Positions 1 to 7,013 of a DNA stretch of 10,513 nucleotides are shown here, in pieces. Below the pieces are notes generated by a model, which saw nothing but the letters and a program-made list of their open reading frames with translations, searched no databases and was not told where the DNA came from. The stretch's first letter is position 1. Each line of letters begins with the position of its first letter. The DNA is from an uncultured Maritalea sp. (GTDB lineage Bacteria > Pseudomonadota > Alphaproteobacteria > Rhizobiales > Devosiaceae), in assembly GCA_913055925.1 (NCBI GenBank), contig CAJXLH010000068.1, positions 1 to 10,513 of the forward strand, read 5' to 3'. Both the position numbers and the translations under genes were made by a program.

Positions 1-2
1 GC

Positions 3-1874
3 CGCATGGCAGCTCCGGTTATTGCGGCGTCGCTCACAACAATGGCCGCGTTTGGTCCAATTTTGTTGGTTGGTGACGTAATCGGTCAAATCCTTTCTGC
101 CTTGCCGATGGTGGTGATCGCGGTTCTCATTGCATCCCTCATCGAATGTTTCCTTGTATTGCCGGGGCACCTATCTCATGCCTTGCCGAAAGAGCGAAAA
201 GCACCCGGCTGGTTCCGCCGCAATTTCGACGCCGGATTTGCATTCTTCCGCGACAAAATGTTCGGCTGGTTATCTGACCTTACCTATCGTTGGCGCTATG
301 CCACGCTTGCCGCAGCCATCGCCCTCGGTATCGTTGGTGGCGCGCTCATCCCTGCGGGAAAACTTGGCTTTGAATTTTTCCCATCGGTTGAGGGTGAAAC
401 CGTAAATGTTACGGCCATCTTCCAACCTGGTGTGCCACAAGACGCGATGTATGGCCTTGTTGAACAGGTTGAGAAGGCGATTGAAACGGTTGAAACAGAC
501 CTGACGCCAGAAGGCGAAGATCTGATTTTGACCAGCTTTGCCTATCTCGATATGGAAAACGGCCGCGCCAACATTGCGCTCTATCTCACTGCAGCTGAAC
601 TGCGCAGTGTGCGCACAAACCAAATTGGACGTGCCATTCGTGAAAACATCCCAACCATTGCTGGCGTAGACCGTATATCGGTTCGCGAACCGCGCGGCGG
701 CCCTCCGGGACGCGCCATCGACGTTGAATTTTCCGGCGCCGAAGTACCCGTGTTAAAAGCCGCATCCGAAGAGCTTCAAGCCGTGCTTGAAGGGTTCGAG
801 GGCGTCCAAGCGATTTCTGATACATTGGCCTATGGCAAACCGGAACTGGTGCTTGAGTTGACCCCTCGCGGTCGTGCGCTCGGCTTCTCTCTCGATACGC
901 TGGGTAGCCAAATTCGCGACACCTTTGAAGGCAACCTTGCTCGCCGCGTGGCCGAAGAAGAAGAAGAAATCGCGGTGCGTGTAGAACAAGTTTCTGACGC
1001 ATCAGGTACCGCCGCGCTGCGCGATCTATGGGTCCGGTCAGACGCTGGAAATTTTGTACCTCTTTCTGAGGTTGTTACCATCAGTGAACGTCAAGGCTTT
1101 AACCGGATTGTGCGCGAAGAGGGCAAAACAGTAGTCTCTGTCCGCGCTGACACCGATACGACCATCGTTGCCGCAGCCGACGTTTTGGAACGCTTGGAAG
1201 CCGATTACCTACCTGGCATCACCTCCAAATATGGTGTGCAGTATAGTCTTGGCGGCACTCAGGCGGAACAAAGCGCAGCCTTCGGCGATTTGCGACTAGG
1301 CGGCCTTATCGCACTTGGTGTCATGTACATCATTATCGCTTGGATTTTCGGTTCATATTTCGCACCGCTTGCCGTCATGTTGATCATTCCTTTTGGTGTT
1401 ATTGGCGCGATTTGGGGGCACTTCATCATGGGCTACAGCCTGTCGATCATCTCCATGATGGGCCTTCTCGGTCTCGCCGGTATTTTGGTCAACGACTCCA
1501 TTGTTTTGGTTTCAAGGCTGCAAGAAAGGCTAGAAGAAGGGGACAGCCTTCGCGAAGCCGCAACTGGCGCGGCTAGAGATCGATTGCGCGCTGTCGTGTT
1601 GACTTCTTTGACGACCATCGGCGGTTTGACCCCATTGCTGTTCGAGACAAGCTTACAAGCTAAATTCCTCATCCCAATGGCCATCACAATCGTCTTCGGT
1701 CTCGGATTAGCTACGTTGCTTGTGTTGTTCCTTGTGCCTGCCATCATTGGCATTGGTGCCGACATTGGGGCATTCTTTAGCTGGTTGTTCGTCCGCAAAA
1801 ATGCACCAAGCTTCCGTGGTTTGATCCGCGGTGACCATCACTCAATCCCGCGCCCGCCGGAAGTGGAAGCTTAG
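3..1874 (+). CDS. RND multidrug efflux permease, C-terminal part (5' end outside window)
   Basis: Inner-membrane permease subunit of a proton-driven RND (AcrB/HAE1-like) efflux system, which normally works with a periplasmic adaptor and an outer-membrane channel. About 623 residues are visible; the family is usually about 1,030-1,050, so roughly the first 420 are missing, including the TM4 region with the proton-relay aspartates. The reading frame is open to the left edge, so the ATG at 6 is an internal Met. Counting from it, TM5-TM6 lie at about 5-55 (ending ECFLVLPGHL), TM7 at 99-118, then the second periplasmic porter/docking region, then TM8-TM12 from about 430 to 590. The segment GLAGILVNDSIVLVSRLQER (about 485-510) is typical of TM10 in this superfamily. 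The adaptor gene is probably upstream, outside the window. The substrate cannot be told. It converges on the MFS gene with only 6 nt between stops. Confidence 0.93.
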   Translation, partial: RMAAPVIAASLTTMAAFGPILLVGDVIGQILSALPMVVIAVLIASLIECFLVLPGHLSHALPKERKAPGWFRRNFDAGFAFFRDKMFGWLSDLTYRWRYATLAAAIALGIVGGALIPAGKLGFEFFPSVEGETVNVTAIFQPGVPQDAMYGLVEQVEKAIETVETDLTPEGEDLILTSFAYLDMENGRANIALYLTAAELRSVRTNQIGRAIRENIPTIAGVDRISVREPRGGPPGRAIDVEFSGAEVPVLKAASEELQAVLEGFEGVQAISDTLAYGKPELVLELTPRGRALGFSLDTLGSQIRDTFEGNLARRVAEEEEEIAVRVEQVSDASGTAALRDLWVRSDAGNFVPLSEVVTISERQGFNRIVREEGKTVVSVRADTDTTIVAAADVLERLEADYLPGITSKYGVQYSLGGTQAEQSAAFGDLRLGGLIALGVMYIIIAWIFGSYFAPLAVMLIIPFGVIGAIWGHFIMGYSLSIISMMGLLGLAGILVNDSIVLVSRLQERLEEGDSLREAATGAARDRLRAVVLTSLTTIGGLTPLLFETSLQAKFLIPMAITIVFGLGLATLLVLFLVPAIIGIGADIGAFFSWLFVRKNAPSFRGLIRGDHHSIPRPPEVEA

Positions 1875-1880
1875 TCTGGC

Positions 1881-3056
1881 TCATCGTTTTGGTAGTCGCA
1901 GCCATACAAGGCCAGCCAGCACCATAAAGATTAGCGGTGAAAAGTAAGCGTTGTTCACGCTTAGAAATGCGCCGCTAATCGTCGCCAAAACGCCACCAAG
2001 CAGGATAGCGAGGGATTGCCCTGCAAAAAGCACTGAAGTGGCAAATCCCATTCGGTCTGGTAAGCAGCGTTGCGCATAGCTGATACCAATGGTGAGAACG
2101 CTCGCGGGGATGAGCCCATAAATTGCCTGAAGGCAAATCATTTGCCACAAATTGTCAGCAAATGGTGAAAAGGCAAAATAGATCAAACCAGCCGCCACAC
2201 CGGTAGCCAAAACTGTTTTCGACCCGACGCGCTTGGCAAGCCAAACAAAGAAGACAGCCGCTGGCAGTTCCACGACGGGTGTTGCCATGTACACAATGGT
2301 CAAATCCGAAGGGGCGGTTGAGATGTTTTCCGCTACAAAAAGTGACATGTTTGCAAGTCGCAACATGTCACCAGCCATTACGAATGCGACAAACAAAGCA
2401 ATATTGCGAAGATCCGACGGCACCTCGTTCAACCGAGACCAACGAAACTTCTCTGTGGTAGATTTGGTTTCTTTTGGTGGATTTGCTCGAAACGCCCAGA
2501 TCAGTGCGGCCAGAGCGACCATTCCGACTGCCTGAAGTACAAACAACCCTCGGAAACTGAACCCAATGACAAGCAAACCACCGCACACTGCAGGACCAAG
2601 TACCCATCCTGCAACATACCCAATTCGCAATTGACCGCTATCGATTGTGCCTTGACCATTTTTGCAAGGTCGTTCGCCAGCCCACGCAAAATACTGTGCA
2701 TTTACGCTTGAGAACAAAGGATAAGTGAGCGCAGTGATTACAATAACCAACCAACTCGCGCCAACAAATGCCGTAAGCGCGGTGCCAATCCCAATCCAAA
2801 TCAAACCAAATGTTATGATCTTGCGTCGGTCAGAAATAGTGTCCGATCTGTCGCCAATTATTGGTGTAATGATCAGTCCAATCATTGCCGGTAGCGCAAA
2901 TGCGACGCCATTCTCAAAAAGGGAACCGTTCAATTCTTGAGTGATGAAGAGTGCGCGAATGGGCAACGTCAATGACGTAACGATCGCCATGACGAACAAA
3001 TAGACAAACAATTTGGGAGTTGATCCATCACGGATCAGGCGAGCAAAATAAGACAA
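1881..3056 (-). CDS. MFS transporter, sugar-efflux (SET/SotA)-like
   Basis: A 391-residue major facilitator protein with about 12 hydrophobic segments. The loop between TM2 and TM3 carries GDRSDTISDRRK (about 68-79), the MFS motif A region in the form seen in SetA/SetB/SotA sugar efflux proteins. The GYVAGWVLGP stretch near 145 and the break after TM6 (KSTTEKFRWSRLNEVPSDLR) also fit that family. By inference it exports a sugar or small metabolite by proton antiport; the substrate is not readable. The start is a TTG at 3054-3056 with no good Shine-Dalgarno. The next in-frame Met (residue 23) lies inside TM1 and would truncate it, so the TTG start is preferred but uncertain. It lies 91 nt downstream of trkH on the same strand and may be read through from it; no terminator is visible between them. 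Confidence 0.82.
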   Translation of the reverse strand: MSYFARLIRDGSTPKLFVYLFVMAIVTSLTLPIRALFITQELNGSLFENGVAFALPAMIGLIITPIIGDRSDTISDRRKIITFGLIWIGIGTALTAFVGASWLVIVITALTYPLFSSVNAQYFAWAGERPCKNGQGTIDSGQLRIGYVAGWVLGPAVCGGLLVIGFSFRGLFVLQAVGMVALAALIWAFRANPPKETKSTTEKFRWSRLNEVPSDLRNIALFVAFVMAGDMLRLANMSLFVAENISTAPSDLTIVYMATPVVELPAAVFFVWLAKRVGSKTVLATGVAAGLIYFAFSPFADNLWQMICLQAIYGLIPASVLTIGISYAQRCLPDRMGFATSVLFAGQSLAILLGGVLATISGAFLSVNNAYFSPLIFMVLAGLVWLRLPKR

Positions 3057-3147
3057 AGTAGACCGAAAAGAAGAATGGCGGGAGGTGAAAGGTATTTTAT
3101 TGGTTTGGTGTTGTCTAGCGGAAATTTAGGTCGCTAATCGGTCTCGC

Positions 3148-4593
3148 TTAACGCTGCCAGAAGCGCGGCAAAAACAGTACGATCACGGTGAAGATTTCGA
3201 GACGGCCAACAATCATGCCGATGGCCAATAGCCATTTGGAGATGTCGGGGAGTGGGGCGAAATTGCCGGCTGGGCCGATGGTCTCGCCAAGTCCCGGGCC
3301 CACATTTGAAATCGCCGTGGCAGCGCCGGAAAACGCTGTGAGCGGATCAAGCCCGGTCAAAGAAAGAAGCAGCGCCAAGATCATGAACGCGGCAATGTAG
3401 AGAAATACAAAACTCAAAACCGACGCGGAAACCTCATCAGACAATACGGCCCCATTGTAGCGCTTCACAAACACGCCGGATGGGTAAAGGATTTCGCGAA
3501 TATGCTGTTTGAGGTCCAAAAATAGCACTTGGAACCGGAAGATCTTAATGCCGCAACTGGTGGAGCCCGCGCAGCCGCCAATAAAGGTGATGATGAAAAA
3601 TGTCGTGACGGCGAAGCCGCCCCATTGCCCATAGTCTGTGGTGGCATAGCCCGTGCCGGTTAGCACGGAAATGACCGAGAACATGGCGTGGCGGAAGGCG
3701 CGCTCACCGGTTTCCACATTGTTGAGTACTTGCACCAGTAGCATCACAAAGCTCAAGGCCAACACAAGCCCAAGAAATGCGCGGACTTGGCTATCACGGA
3801 CGAGCGGGCGCCAGGCGCCTTGGATAAGGCCGATATACAAAAGAAATGGCAGTGCGCCCAAGATCATGAACGTGATCGCGATATAGTCGATCATCGCCGA
3901 GTTGTAATAGCCAATTGAGCCGTCTTTGGTGGAGAAGCCACCCGTGGCCACGGTGGTCATCGCGTGCACAAGTGCATCAAAAAGCGGCATGCCAGCCGCC
4001 CAATAGCAAATGGCGCAAATTAAGGTCAGAACGATGTAGATCGAGGTCATGCCGGAGGCAATTTGCGCTGCGCGAGGCAGGATTTTATCCGGCGTGTCAA
4101 AGGCCTCAGCCTTAAACATCTGCATACCACCAATTTGCAGCATTGGCAGGACAGCAACCGCCATCACGATGATTCCGAGGCCGCCGAACCATTCTAGCAA
4201 GCCGCGCCACAGCAAAATGCCGGGCGGCAAAAAGTCCAGCCCGTTGATCACCGTGGCGCCTGTTGTGGTGAGGCCAGACATGGATTCAAAAAACGCGTCG
4301 GTGAAGCTGAGGCCAATTTCAGCCCAATAGAATGGCAAGGCCCCAAATGTCGCGAGAACAACCCACACAAGCGCGGTCATCAAAAACGCTTGCCGGATAT
4401 TTAAGCTGCGTTCCGCTTGCAGCGTGGAGGCCCACGTGCCTGCACCAAGAGTTGTCGTGAGTAAGGCGGCGGTCGCAAACACCACCCAATCATCATTGCC
4501 CACAAGCGCATCAGCCAGCGCGGGCAAAAACATTGAACAGCCAAGCGCCGTTGTTAGCGCGCCAATAATTGTAAATACCGGTCGAAATTCCAT
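3148..4593 (-). CDS. trkH: Trk potassium uptake system, TrkH channel subunit
   Basis: A 481-residue K+-translocating membrane subunit, which in this family works with the cytosolic NAD-binding TrkA ring. Four pore-loop repeats can be read in order: MSGLTTTGATV (about 105-115), MTTVATGGFSTKDGS (212-226), SVLTGTGYATTDYG (309-322) and AATAISNVGPGLG (424-436). Their glycines are the selectivity-filter positions of the TrkH/TrkG/KtrB superfamily. The length matches TrkH (about 480). The C-terminus, GRLEIFTVIVLFLPRFWQR, is also typical. The ATG at 4591-4593 is the start; an AGAAGGA-like sequence lies upstream but about 15 nt away, so the ribosome site is weak. No trkA is seen in the window. It is divergent from the CDP-alcohol phosphatidyltransferase gene across 124 nt. 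Confidence 0.95.
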   Translation of the reverse strand: MEFRPVFTIIGALTTALGCSMFLPALADALVGNDDWVVFATAALLTTTLGAGTWASTLQAERSLNIRQAFLMTALVWVVLATFGALPFYWAEIGLSFTDAFFESMSGLTTTGATVINGLDFLPPGILLWRGLLEWFGGLGIIVMAVAVLPMLQIGGMQMFKAEAFDTPDKILPRAAQIASGMTSIYIVLTLICAICYWAAGMPLFDALVHAMTTVATGGFSTKDGSIGYYNSAMIDYIAITFMILGALPFLLYIGLIQGAWRPLVRDSQVRAFLGLVLALSFVMLLVQVLNNVETGERAFRHAMFSVISVLTGTGYATTDYGQWGGFAVTTFFIITFIGGCAGSTSCGIKIFRFQVLFLDLKQHIREILYPSGVFVKRYNGAVLSDEVSASVLSFVFLYIAAFMILALLLSLTGLDPLTAFSGAATAISNVGPGLGETIGPAGNFAPLPDISKWLLAIGMIVGRLEIFTVIVLFLPRFWQR

Positions 4594-4643
4594 ATGGTGA
4601 AGCGGCCGTCCTTCTCACTGCGCTTTTTCTCTATCACAACTTT

Positions 4644-4661
4644 GCTCACTTAAAAATGAGC
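4644..4661. promoter_or_regulatory. Imperfect palindrome between trkH and the CDP-alcohol transferase gene
   Basis: GCTCACTTAAAAATGAGC is a dyad with 5 bp perfect arms (GCTCA/TGAGC), two further pairs after one mismatch, and an AT-rich centre. It lies in the middle of the divergent 124-nt intergenic region, where an operator could sit. No regulator site family is recognised, and a chance palindrome of this size is possible. Confidence 0.2.
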
Positions 4662-4680
4662 ATTATCTTGTGGGAAACTT

Positions 4681-4689
4681 TGCTAGTGT
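4681..4689 (+). promoter_or_regulatory. Candidate extended -10 for the CDP-alcohol transferase gene
   Basis: TGCTAGTGT has the TGn plus TAnnnT form of an extended -10 element and lies 29 nt before the ATG. No convincing -35 is present at the expected distance. The 9-mer TTGCTAGTG is also found at 6967-6975 ahead of dcd, where a -35 does fit. Confidence 0.3.
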
Positions 4690-4717
4690 ACCCGATATTT
4701 GAGAAGCGGGGATAAGT

Positions 4718-5341
4718 ATGCTCGACGGCCAAATGCGCAAAATCATCGATGGTCCATTGAATGCAGTGGGCGCACAGCTTGCAAAAACTGGGATATCAGC
4801 CAATGCCGTCACAGGCGTGGGCCTTGCACTTGGGATTATTGCGGCAGTTCTAATCGCTCTCGGTAATGTGCAAGCCGGTCTTTGGGTCCTCTTACTTTCT
4901 CGTGTTGCAGACGGTTTGGACGGAGCAGTAGCCCGCGCCACCCAAAAAACCGACTTTGGTGGATATTGGGACATCGTTGCAGACTTTTTCTTTTATGGCG
5001 CCATCCCGGTTGCGTTTATTGTTCTTGACCCAAGTGCAAACGCGGTCGCAGGTGCACTGTTGCTTTTGTCGTTCTATTTCAATGGCGGTACCTTTTTGGG
5101 CTACGCGATCTTGGCAGAAAAGCACAAATTGCAGACAGCGCAGCGTGGGTCAAAGTCGCTTTACTTTACCACCGGCTTGCTCGAGGGTACTGAAACGATT
5201 GCGTTCTTCGTGGCTTGCTGCATCTGGCCCCAGCATTTTGCCATTATGGCTTATCTGTTTGCCGCTGCGTGTTTCTACACCGCCTTCGCCCGGATTTGGC
5301 TTGCTTATCAGGAATTCGGAAGCCGCTCGCCAACCGACTAG
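4718..5341 (+). CDS. CDP-alcohol phosphatidyltransferase family membrane enzyme
   Basis: A 207-residue integral membrane protein of the family that transfers a phosphoalcohol group from a CDP-alcohol such as CDP-diacylglycerol to an acceptor, making phospholipid head groups or related products. The catalytic signature is present at 65-89: D65-x2-D68-G69-x2-A72-R73-x7-G81-x3-D85-x3-D89, with the four metal/substrate-binding aspartates intact. The gap after AR is 7 residues rather than the usual 8, as in a subgroup I remember from alphaproteobacteria with no firm function; the acceptor is therefore left open. Hydrophobic segments surround the motif (about 27-62, 86-122, 158-192). The ATG at 4718 has GCGGGGATAAGT just before it as ribosome site. 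Its stop overlaps the stop of the convergent 77-residue gene by 4 nt. Confidence 0.85.
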   Translation: MLDGQMRKIIDGPLNAVGAQLAKTGISANAVTGVGLALGIIAAVLIALGNVQAGLWVLLLSRVADGLDGAVARATQKTDFGGYWDIVADFFFYGAIPVAFIVLDPSANAVAGALLLLSFYFNGGTFLGYAILAEKHKLQTAQRGSKSLYFTTGLLEGTETIAFFVACCIWPQHFAIMAYLFAAACFYTAFARIWLAYQEFGSRSPTD

Positions 5342-5571
5342 AAACGCTTATTGCGCGGATGGCTTTTCGCTAACCGTTCGTTGCCGCGCTTGTAGTTGCC
5401 TGTAATGCGCGCCATCACTTGCTGTTGGTCCGCGAAATCGCAATCCGACATTTCGTCTAAAAAATCTGCAGCCTTTTCACCGCGCAGCGTGGTCGCCAAC
5501 CGACCATGGTGGGAGATTTTCACCTCACCACCTTTGCGCGCACGAAATGTAAAACCGAGATCGTCGCTCAT
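5338..5571 (-). CDS. Small basic protein of unknown function, downstream of metZ
   Basis: A 77-residue protein that I cannot assign to a named family, although its sequence looks like one I associate with a hypothetical protein in related alphaproteobacteria (memory, not searched). It is soluble and charged, with an N-terminal segment likely to form beta strands (FTFRARKGGEVKISHHGRLA, about 7-26), a middle helix (LRGEKAADFLDEMSD) and a basic tail (NYKRGNERLAKSHPRNKRF). The ATG at 5569-5571 is preferred over a TTG two codons upstream. It begins 9 nt after the metZ stop with no clear Shine-Dalgarno, so translation is probably coupled to metZ and it shares the SAM-II-controlled transcript. The C-terminal stop shares CTAG with the stop of the opposite gene. 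Its role is unknown; a link to methionine metabolism is only a guess from position. Confidence 0.72.
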   Translation of the reverse strand: MSDDLGFTFRARKGGEVKISHHGRLATTLRGEKAADFLDEMSDCDFADQQQVMARITGNYKRGNERLAKSHPRNKRF

Positions 5572-5580
5572 CAGCAAAAA

Positions 5581-6810
5581 CTAGATTTGGTCGAGCGCGA
5601 AAGCGAAGTCATCGAGCAAGTCGTCACCATCTTCCAAGCCCACTGATAAACGCAAAAGCTTCCGAGTAATGCCAGCTTCCAAACGTTCTTCTTCAGAAAA
5701 GCGTTGGTGTGTTGTGGTCGCCGGGTGCGTAATGATCGATTTCGCGTCACCCAAATTGTTTGAAATCTTCACCACGCTCAACGCATCCGCCAGCTTAAAC
5801 GCCGCTTCTTGGTTACTGCCTTCTGACGTACCGGATGCACCGCCGACTTCAAATGCCAACATGGTTGATCCCGAACTCATCTGACGCTTGCCCAATTCAT
5901 ATTGTGGGTGCGACGGATGGTGCGGATAAAACACTTTATCGACCTTTGGGTGGTCAGCCAAAAAGCTAGCGAGCTTAGCAGCAGACTGCGACATGCGTTC
6001 GACGCGAAGAGCCAGTGTCTCCAAACCTTTCAGCATCACCCAAGCATTAAACGGGCTGATGGTCGGGCCGGTCTGGCGGATGATGGTGTGAATGTCAGCT
6101 TCAATAAGTTCTTTCGACCCTAGGATAATCCCGCCCATGCAGCGGCCTTGGCCGTCAATATGCTTGGTCGCTGAATAAGTCACAAGGTCTGCGCCCAACT
6201 CCAATGGTTTTTGGAACATCGGCGTCGCGAAAACATTGTCGACAATCAGCACCGCACCGTTGGCGTGCGCAATCTTGGCCACCGCCTCAATATCCACCAA
6301 CTCCAATGTTGGGTTGGAAGGTGTTTCAATAAAAATCGCCTTGGTATTAGGCCGCATTGCGTTCGCAAAATTTTGCGGGTCACGTCCATCAACGATTGAC
6401 GATTCAACGCCCCAACGGGGAAGGTAATCTTCCACCACAAACCGGCAGCCGCCAAACAGCGCGCGAGATGCGACCACATGATCACCAGCGCGGACCTGGC
6501 TCATCACCGCTGTCGTCACCGCCGCCATACCCGTTGCGGTGGCACGTGCAGCCTCCGCGCCTTCGATTAAACACATACGGTCTTGAAACATATCATATGA
6601 TGGGTTGGAAAAGCGGGAATAAATATGCCCGTCATCATCGCCCATAAAGCGCGCTTCGGCAGCATCTGAACTATCGTAAATAAAGCCGGAGTTGAGATAG
6701 AGCGACTCTGATGTTTCGCCATGCTGAGAACGCACAGTGCCGCCATGCACCATTTTGGTGGCCGCGCGTTGGTTTTTCGGGTCCGCCAAAGGGTTCTTGT
6801 TTTCAGCCAT
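5581..6810 (-). CDS. metZ: O-succinylhomoserine sulfhydrylase (PLP-dependent)
   Basis: A cytosolic PLP enzyme of the Cys/Met metabolism family that makes homocysteine directly from O-succinylhomoserine and sulfide, the direct-sulfhydrylation route to methionine. In the 409-residue product the family landmarks are: Y64-S-R66 and G94-M95 (phosphate binding), D191 in IVDNVFATP (pyridine nitrogen) and K216 in YSATKHIDGQGR (Schiff-base lysine), followed by the C-terminal domain (SNNLGDAKSIITHPATTTH, RLSVGLEDGDDLL). The ATG at 6810 is chosen because GGAG lies 8 nt upstream and because a further-upstream TTG at 6852 would place the start inside the terminator hairpin. The SAM-II riboswitch upstream strongly supports a methionine-pathway assignment. 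Cystathionine gamma-synthase or beta-lyase relatives are the main alternatives, less likely given the SATKHIDGQGR motif and the leader. Confidence 0.93.
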   Translation of the reverse strand: MAENKNPLADPKNQRAATKMVHGGTVRSQHGETSESLYLNSGFIYDSSDAAEARFMGDDDGHIYSRFSNPSYDMFQDRMCLIEGAEAARATATGMAAVTTAVMSQVRAGDHVVASRALFGGCRFVVEDYLPRWGVESSIVDGRDPQNFANAMRPNTKAIFIETPSNPTLELVDIEAVAKIAHANGAVLIVDNVFATPMFQKPLELGADLVTYSATKHIDGQGRCMGGIILGSKELIEADIHTIIRQTGPTISPFNAWVMLKGLETLALRVERMSQSAAKLASFLADHPKVDKVFYPHHPSHPQYELGKRQMSSGSTMLAFEVGGASGTSEGSNQEAAFKLADALSVVKISNNLGDAKSIITHPATTTHQRFSEEERLEAGITRKLLRLSVGLEDGDDLLDDFAFALDQI

Positions 6811-6825
6811 GGTCTTCACTCCAAC

Positions 6826-6850
6826 AAAAAAGCCGACCCAATTGGCCGGC
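6826..6850 (-). terminator. Intrinsic terminator inside the metZ leader
   Basis: On the minus strand, GCCGGCC (6850-6844), a 5-nt loop and GGTCGGC (6838-6832) form a 7-bp stem with one G-U pair, followed at once by six U (6831-6826). This is a standard Rho-independent terminator. It sits between the SAM-II aptamer and the metZ Shine-Dalgarno (6819-6822), so it would stop metZ transcription and is the likely expression platform of the riboswitch. Confidence 0.82.
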
Positions 6851-6855
6851 AATCA

Positions 6856-6926
6856 GGTCGCTTTAGCAAGTTTTTTCGAGCTTCCGCTCAGGTGGTTGCA
6901 ATCAGACCGGCCAAATCGCCACCTTT
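6856..6926 (-). ncRNA. SAM-II riboswitch aptamer upstream of metZ
   Basis: The minus-strand leader matches the SAM-II (metA motif) pattern known upstream of metA/metZ-type genes in alphaproteobacteria. P1 is AGGTGG (6924-6919) with CCACCT (6895-6890). The first loop holds the conserved GATTTGGCCGGTC...TTGC run. The downstream segment CTTGCTAAAGCGACC (about 6870-6856) holds the conserved GCTAAA, and its GACC can pair with GGTC of the loop to close the pseudoknot. It binds S-adenosylmethionine and represses. The identification rests on motif recall and on the metZ gene behind it; a covariance-model search was not possible. Confidence 0.9.
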
Positions 6927-6935
6927 ATGGTGATG

Positions 6936-6964
6936 ATGTAACGCCAATTGCGCCTTCGCGTCAA
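6936..6964 (-). promoter_or_regulatory. Candidate sigma-70 promoter of metZ
   Basis: TTGACG (-35, 6964-6959) and TTACAT (-10, 6941-6936) are separated by exactly 17 nt on the minus strand. The predicted start near 6929 lies only about 5 nt before the first base of the aptamer P1 helix, as expected for a leader made of a riboswitch. This is inference from position and consensus. Confidence 0.55.
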
Positions 6965-6976
6965 TGTTGCTAGTGA
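6948..6976 (+). promoter_or_regulatory. Candidate promoter of dcd, interleaved with the metZ promoter
   Basis: TTGCGC (6948-6953) and TAGTGA (6971-6976) are 17 nt apart, and the -10 is extended (TGC just upstream). Transcription would start near 6983, about 30 nt before the dcd ATG. The -35 lies inside the spacer of the opposite metZ promoter. Confidence 0.4.
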
Positions 6977-7013
6977 AGGACGCAATATAGATTTGGGCGG
7001 AACAGTTTTTGTT

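Noticed and set aside
130..1798. Other-frame and antisense open frames inside the RND gene (up to 138 residues)
   Set aside because: They lie wholly within a strong coding sequence and have no family features or ribosome sites.
4594..4717. A clear -35/-10 promoter for trkH on the minus strand
   Set aside because: GATAGA-like -10 candidates exist but no -35 at 16-18 nt; only the palindrome and the plus-strand extended -10 were kept, at low confidence.
6811..6852. Longer metZ beginning at a TTG at 6852 (14 extra residues)
   Set aside because: The extra codons would be the terminator hairpin, T-run and Shine-Dalgarno; GGAG is correctly placed for the ATG at 6810.
6948..7013. Longer dcd beginning at TTG 6948
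   Set aside because: The 22 added residues come from promoter/leader DNA and the family begins near MTGATGI; the first convincing start is ATG 7014.
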